DNA of 64,000 bases from Dyadobacter sandarakinus (GTDB lineage: Bacteria; Bacteroidota; Bacteroidia; Cytophagales; Spirosomataceae): the NCBI RefSeq assembly GCF_016894445.1, contig NZ_CP056775.1:3040001-3104000 (forward strand). Direction: 5' to 3'. Under the pieces are notes generated by a model that worked only from the letters and a program-made list of their open reading frames with translations, had not been told where the DNA came from and ran no database searches. Below are positions 62,344 through 64,000 of this stretch, in pieces (position 1 is the first letter of the stretch; the number at the start of each line of letters is the position of its first letter). The translations under genes and the position numbers were made by a program.

Positions 62344-64000
62344 ATGAAAAAACTTTTCCTTCCACTTATCCTCCTGCTGGCCTGCTTCCCCGTCCACGCC
62401 CAGCAGACCAACTCGCGCAACTACATCCTGCATCGCACCTTCAAACAATCAGGTGCTGCTCCCGATGATGTCAGCAAAGTCATCACCCAGGTGCAGTACT
62501 TTGACGGGCTGGGCCGGCCTGTCCAGCGCGTGCTGGTGGGACAGAGCCCTTCGGGTCAGGACCTGGTAGAAACCGCTGAGTACGATGCAGCCGGCAGGTT
62601 GTTTAAGAAGTATCTGCCTTATGCTGTTTCGGGCAAAGGCGCCTTTCAGCTCAATGCCGCTGCCAATGGTACGGCTTGGTACTCTGCCAACGCTGCTGGC
62701 CTCTTGGCCTCTGATCTGGGAAGGCCATATTCGGAGACCTTCTTTGAGCCTTCTGCCCTGGGGCGGGTGTCGGGCCAGCGGTTTGCCGGCGATAAAAGCG
62801 CAGCCTCCACCATCAAGCGCAAGGTGAACGGGGCCAACCAGGTTAACCGCTATGACTATGATGTGGCTTCTAACAAGATCATCCAGGTAGGCCAGTATGC
62901 ACCCGGCACCCTGGTGTACCTGAACACTACCGACGAGCAGGGCAATGTGGTCAATGAGTTTACCGATCTTTTGGGACAAATGATCTGCCGGCAGGTGATC
63001 GCTGCGGCAGGCAGCTCTCTTTCCACCTACTACGTCTTTGATGATCTGGGACTGCTGCGGGGCATTTTGCAACCTGCCTACCAGGATTTAGCTTCGCTCT
63101 CTGATCATGCATTCACCTACGACTACGACGAGCGCCAGCGGCTGATCGTCAAACGTGTGCCCGGCCAGGGCGCTACCGAGCTGGTCTATGACCAGTATGA
63201 CCGGCTGGCACTATCGCGCGATCCGGGCCAGCTGGGCCGGGGCGTGTGGGGCTTTACCAAGTACGATGCTTTGGACAGGCCGATTGCATCTGGGGAGGTT
63301 ATTTCCAATGCTACCCGCACCAACTGGTCGGTGATCGTAGATGCCTTGACCCAGCACCATGAAGAGCGGGTGAATGGGAGTGTTTCAGGTTATACTTTGG
63401 ATAAAACCGCGCCGAAAACGGCCAGTGAGGCTGATCTGCTTTCCGTTACCTTCTATGATGATTACTTGTTTTCCAAAGCAGCAGGACTGGCCTATACACC
63501 TGTCTACTACCCCGCCTACAATCCGGCCGTAAAAGGCCAGCTGACCGGCAGCCGCAGCCGCATGCTTTTGGGAAGTGGGAACCTAGGCAGCTGGCTGACT
63601 GCTGTGACCTACTATGACACCGAGTACCGGCCTATCCAGGTGAGCCGGGAACTGTATGAGCTGGGCGCTGGCGCTGTCGAGCGGGCATCAACCCAGTACA
63701 AGTACGATCTGGCCCCCATAGCTGCCCAGCAAAAAACCGAGCAGCTACTTTCGGGCAATATCGTCAATACCCACCTTGCCAGCTACACCTACGACCATGC
63801 AGACCGGCTGCTGGACGTGAAAGAAAAAGTAACTGCGGGTGCTGGTACAGCCGAGGCTTACACCACCGCCCAGCGCTACAATGCCTTGGGGCAGCTGCAA
63901 AGCAAGTGGCTGCATTCCACAGACGGCATCCATTACCTGCGAAAAACCAATTACACCCACAATATTAGAGGCTGGCTTTCAGAAGGGAAAACCGTCTACA
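62344..64000 (+). CDS. Secreted RHS-type protein with DUF6443-like N-terminus (partial, C-terminus outside window)
   Basis: From ATG at 62344 the frame is open to the window end (552 codons). Signal peptide MKKLFLPLILLLACFPVHAQ. Then NYILHRTFKQ and VQYFDGLGRPVQRVLVGQSPSGQDLV, the lead-in typical of Bacteroidota DUF6443 proteins, and many YD-like repeats (AEYDAAGRLFKKY, YDQYDRLALSRDPG, TYDHADRLLDVKEKV, RYNALGQLQSKWL). Complete proteins usually exceed 1000 residues and end in an RHS-associated core plus a variable C-terminus that may be a toxin. That end lies outside the window. Confidence 0.9.
   Translation, partial: MKKLFLPLILLLACFPVHAQQTNSRNYILHRTFKQSGAAPDDVSKVITQVQYFDGLGRPVQRVLVGQSPSGQDLVETAEYDAAGRLFKKYLPYAVSGKGAFQLNAAANGTAWYSANAAGLLASDLGRPYSETFFEPSALGRVSGQRFAGDKSAASTIKRKVNGANQVNRYDYDVASNKIIQVGQYAPGTLVYLNTTDEQGNVVNEFTDLLGQMICRQVIAAAGSSLSTYYVFDDLGLLRGILQPAYQDLASLSDHAFTYDYDERQRLIVKRVPGQGATELVYDQYDRLALSRDPGQLGRGVWGFTKYDALDRPIASGEVISNATRTNWSVIVDALTQHHEERVNGSVSGYTLDKTAPKTASEADLLSVTFYDDYLFSKAAGLAYTPVYYPAYNPAVKGQLTGSRSRMLLGSGNLGSWLTAVTYYDTEYRPIQVSRELYELGAGAVERASTQYKYDLAPIAAQQKTEQLLSGNIVNTHLASYTYDHADRLLDVKEKVTAGAGTAEAYTTAQRYNALGQLQSKWLHSTDGIHYLRKTNYTHNIRGWLSEGKTVY

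Overview
This window looks like chromosomal DNA of a Bacteroidota bacterium of the Cytophagales, most like Dyadobacter or a close Spirosomaceae relative. The evidence is the TAnnTTTG type of promoter, the lack of clear Shine-Dalgarno sequences, TonB/CarboxypepD-type outer-membrane receptors, lipoprotein signals, PadR and LytTR regulators, a viroplasmin-RNase H, and an RHS/DUF6443-type protein. The genus is an inference from overall character, not from a search.

Bases 1-11,600 are an accessory sulfur island, AT-richer by eye than the rest and ending at the 3' side of a tRNA-Ala gene. On the minus strand one operon encodes a TauE/SafE exporter, a small methyltransferase, a split YeeE/YedE sulfur importer and a persulfide dioxygenase-rhodanese fusion that runs off the window. 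A second set encodes a YeiH-type exporter, a Tat-exported sulfite oxidase and its monohaem cytochrome. A second sulfite oxidase, a UDG-fold protein and a CLC antiporter complete the island. A Crp/Fnr regulator with an FNR-type recognition helix but no Fe-S cysteines lies inside it. Matching dyads of the form TGAYTTTYATCA lie before the tauE and yeiH genes, so a local sulfane-sulfur/sulfite regulon is proposed. A decayed TonB receptor lies at the island edge.

Bases 11,700-24,200 are mixed housekeeping: tRNA-Ala, a DnaQ-like exonuclease, a TonB-like protein with PadR, an Lrp regulator, an unusual structured RNA with tRNA-like ends (about 14,934-15,094), an amidohydrolase/SelA-like PLP enzyme pair, a TPR protein, the zinc-ribbon/Nif3 pair and tRNA-Asp. 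A gene-poor 1.7 kb stretch follows, holding a few tiny ORFs, one of them a 36-residue membrane peptide with its own terminator.

Bases 24,200-49,400 hold a thioredoxin-reductase-like flavoprotein, a plastocyanin-dehydrogenase fusion, RadC, a LytS/LytR two-component pair with a lipoprotein, a thioesterase plus isochorismate synthase (menaquinone), a complete RND efflux operon, a TonB-dependent receptor, a CvfB-like S1 protein, a PIN toxin-antitoxin pair, and two translationally coupled amidohydrolase genes, one of which appears to be a pseudoenzyme.

Bases 49,400-62,131 are a minus-strand housekeeping block: prfC, ppa, a GT2 glycosyltransferase, tRNA methyltransferase, RNase H, pepT, a MazG-like protein, MarC, a Nudix-type regulator, a class V aminotransferase, dapA and ligA. 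It is interrupted by a roughly 560-bp repeat element (54,244-54,803) with inverted ends that touches the start of the RNase H gene and the stop of pepT. The window ends inside a large secreted RHS-type protein.
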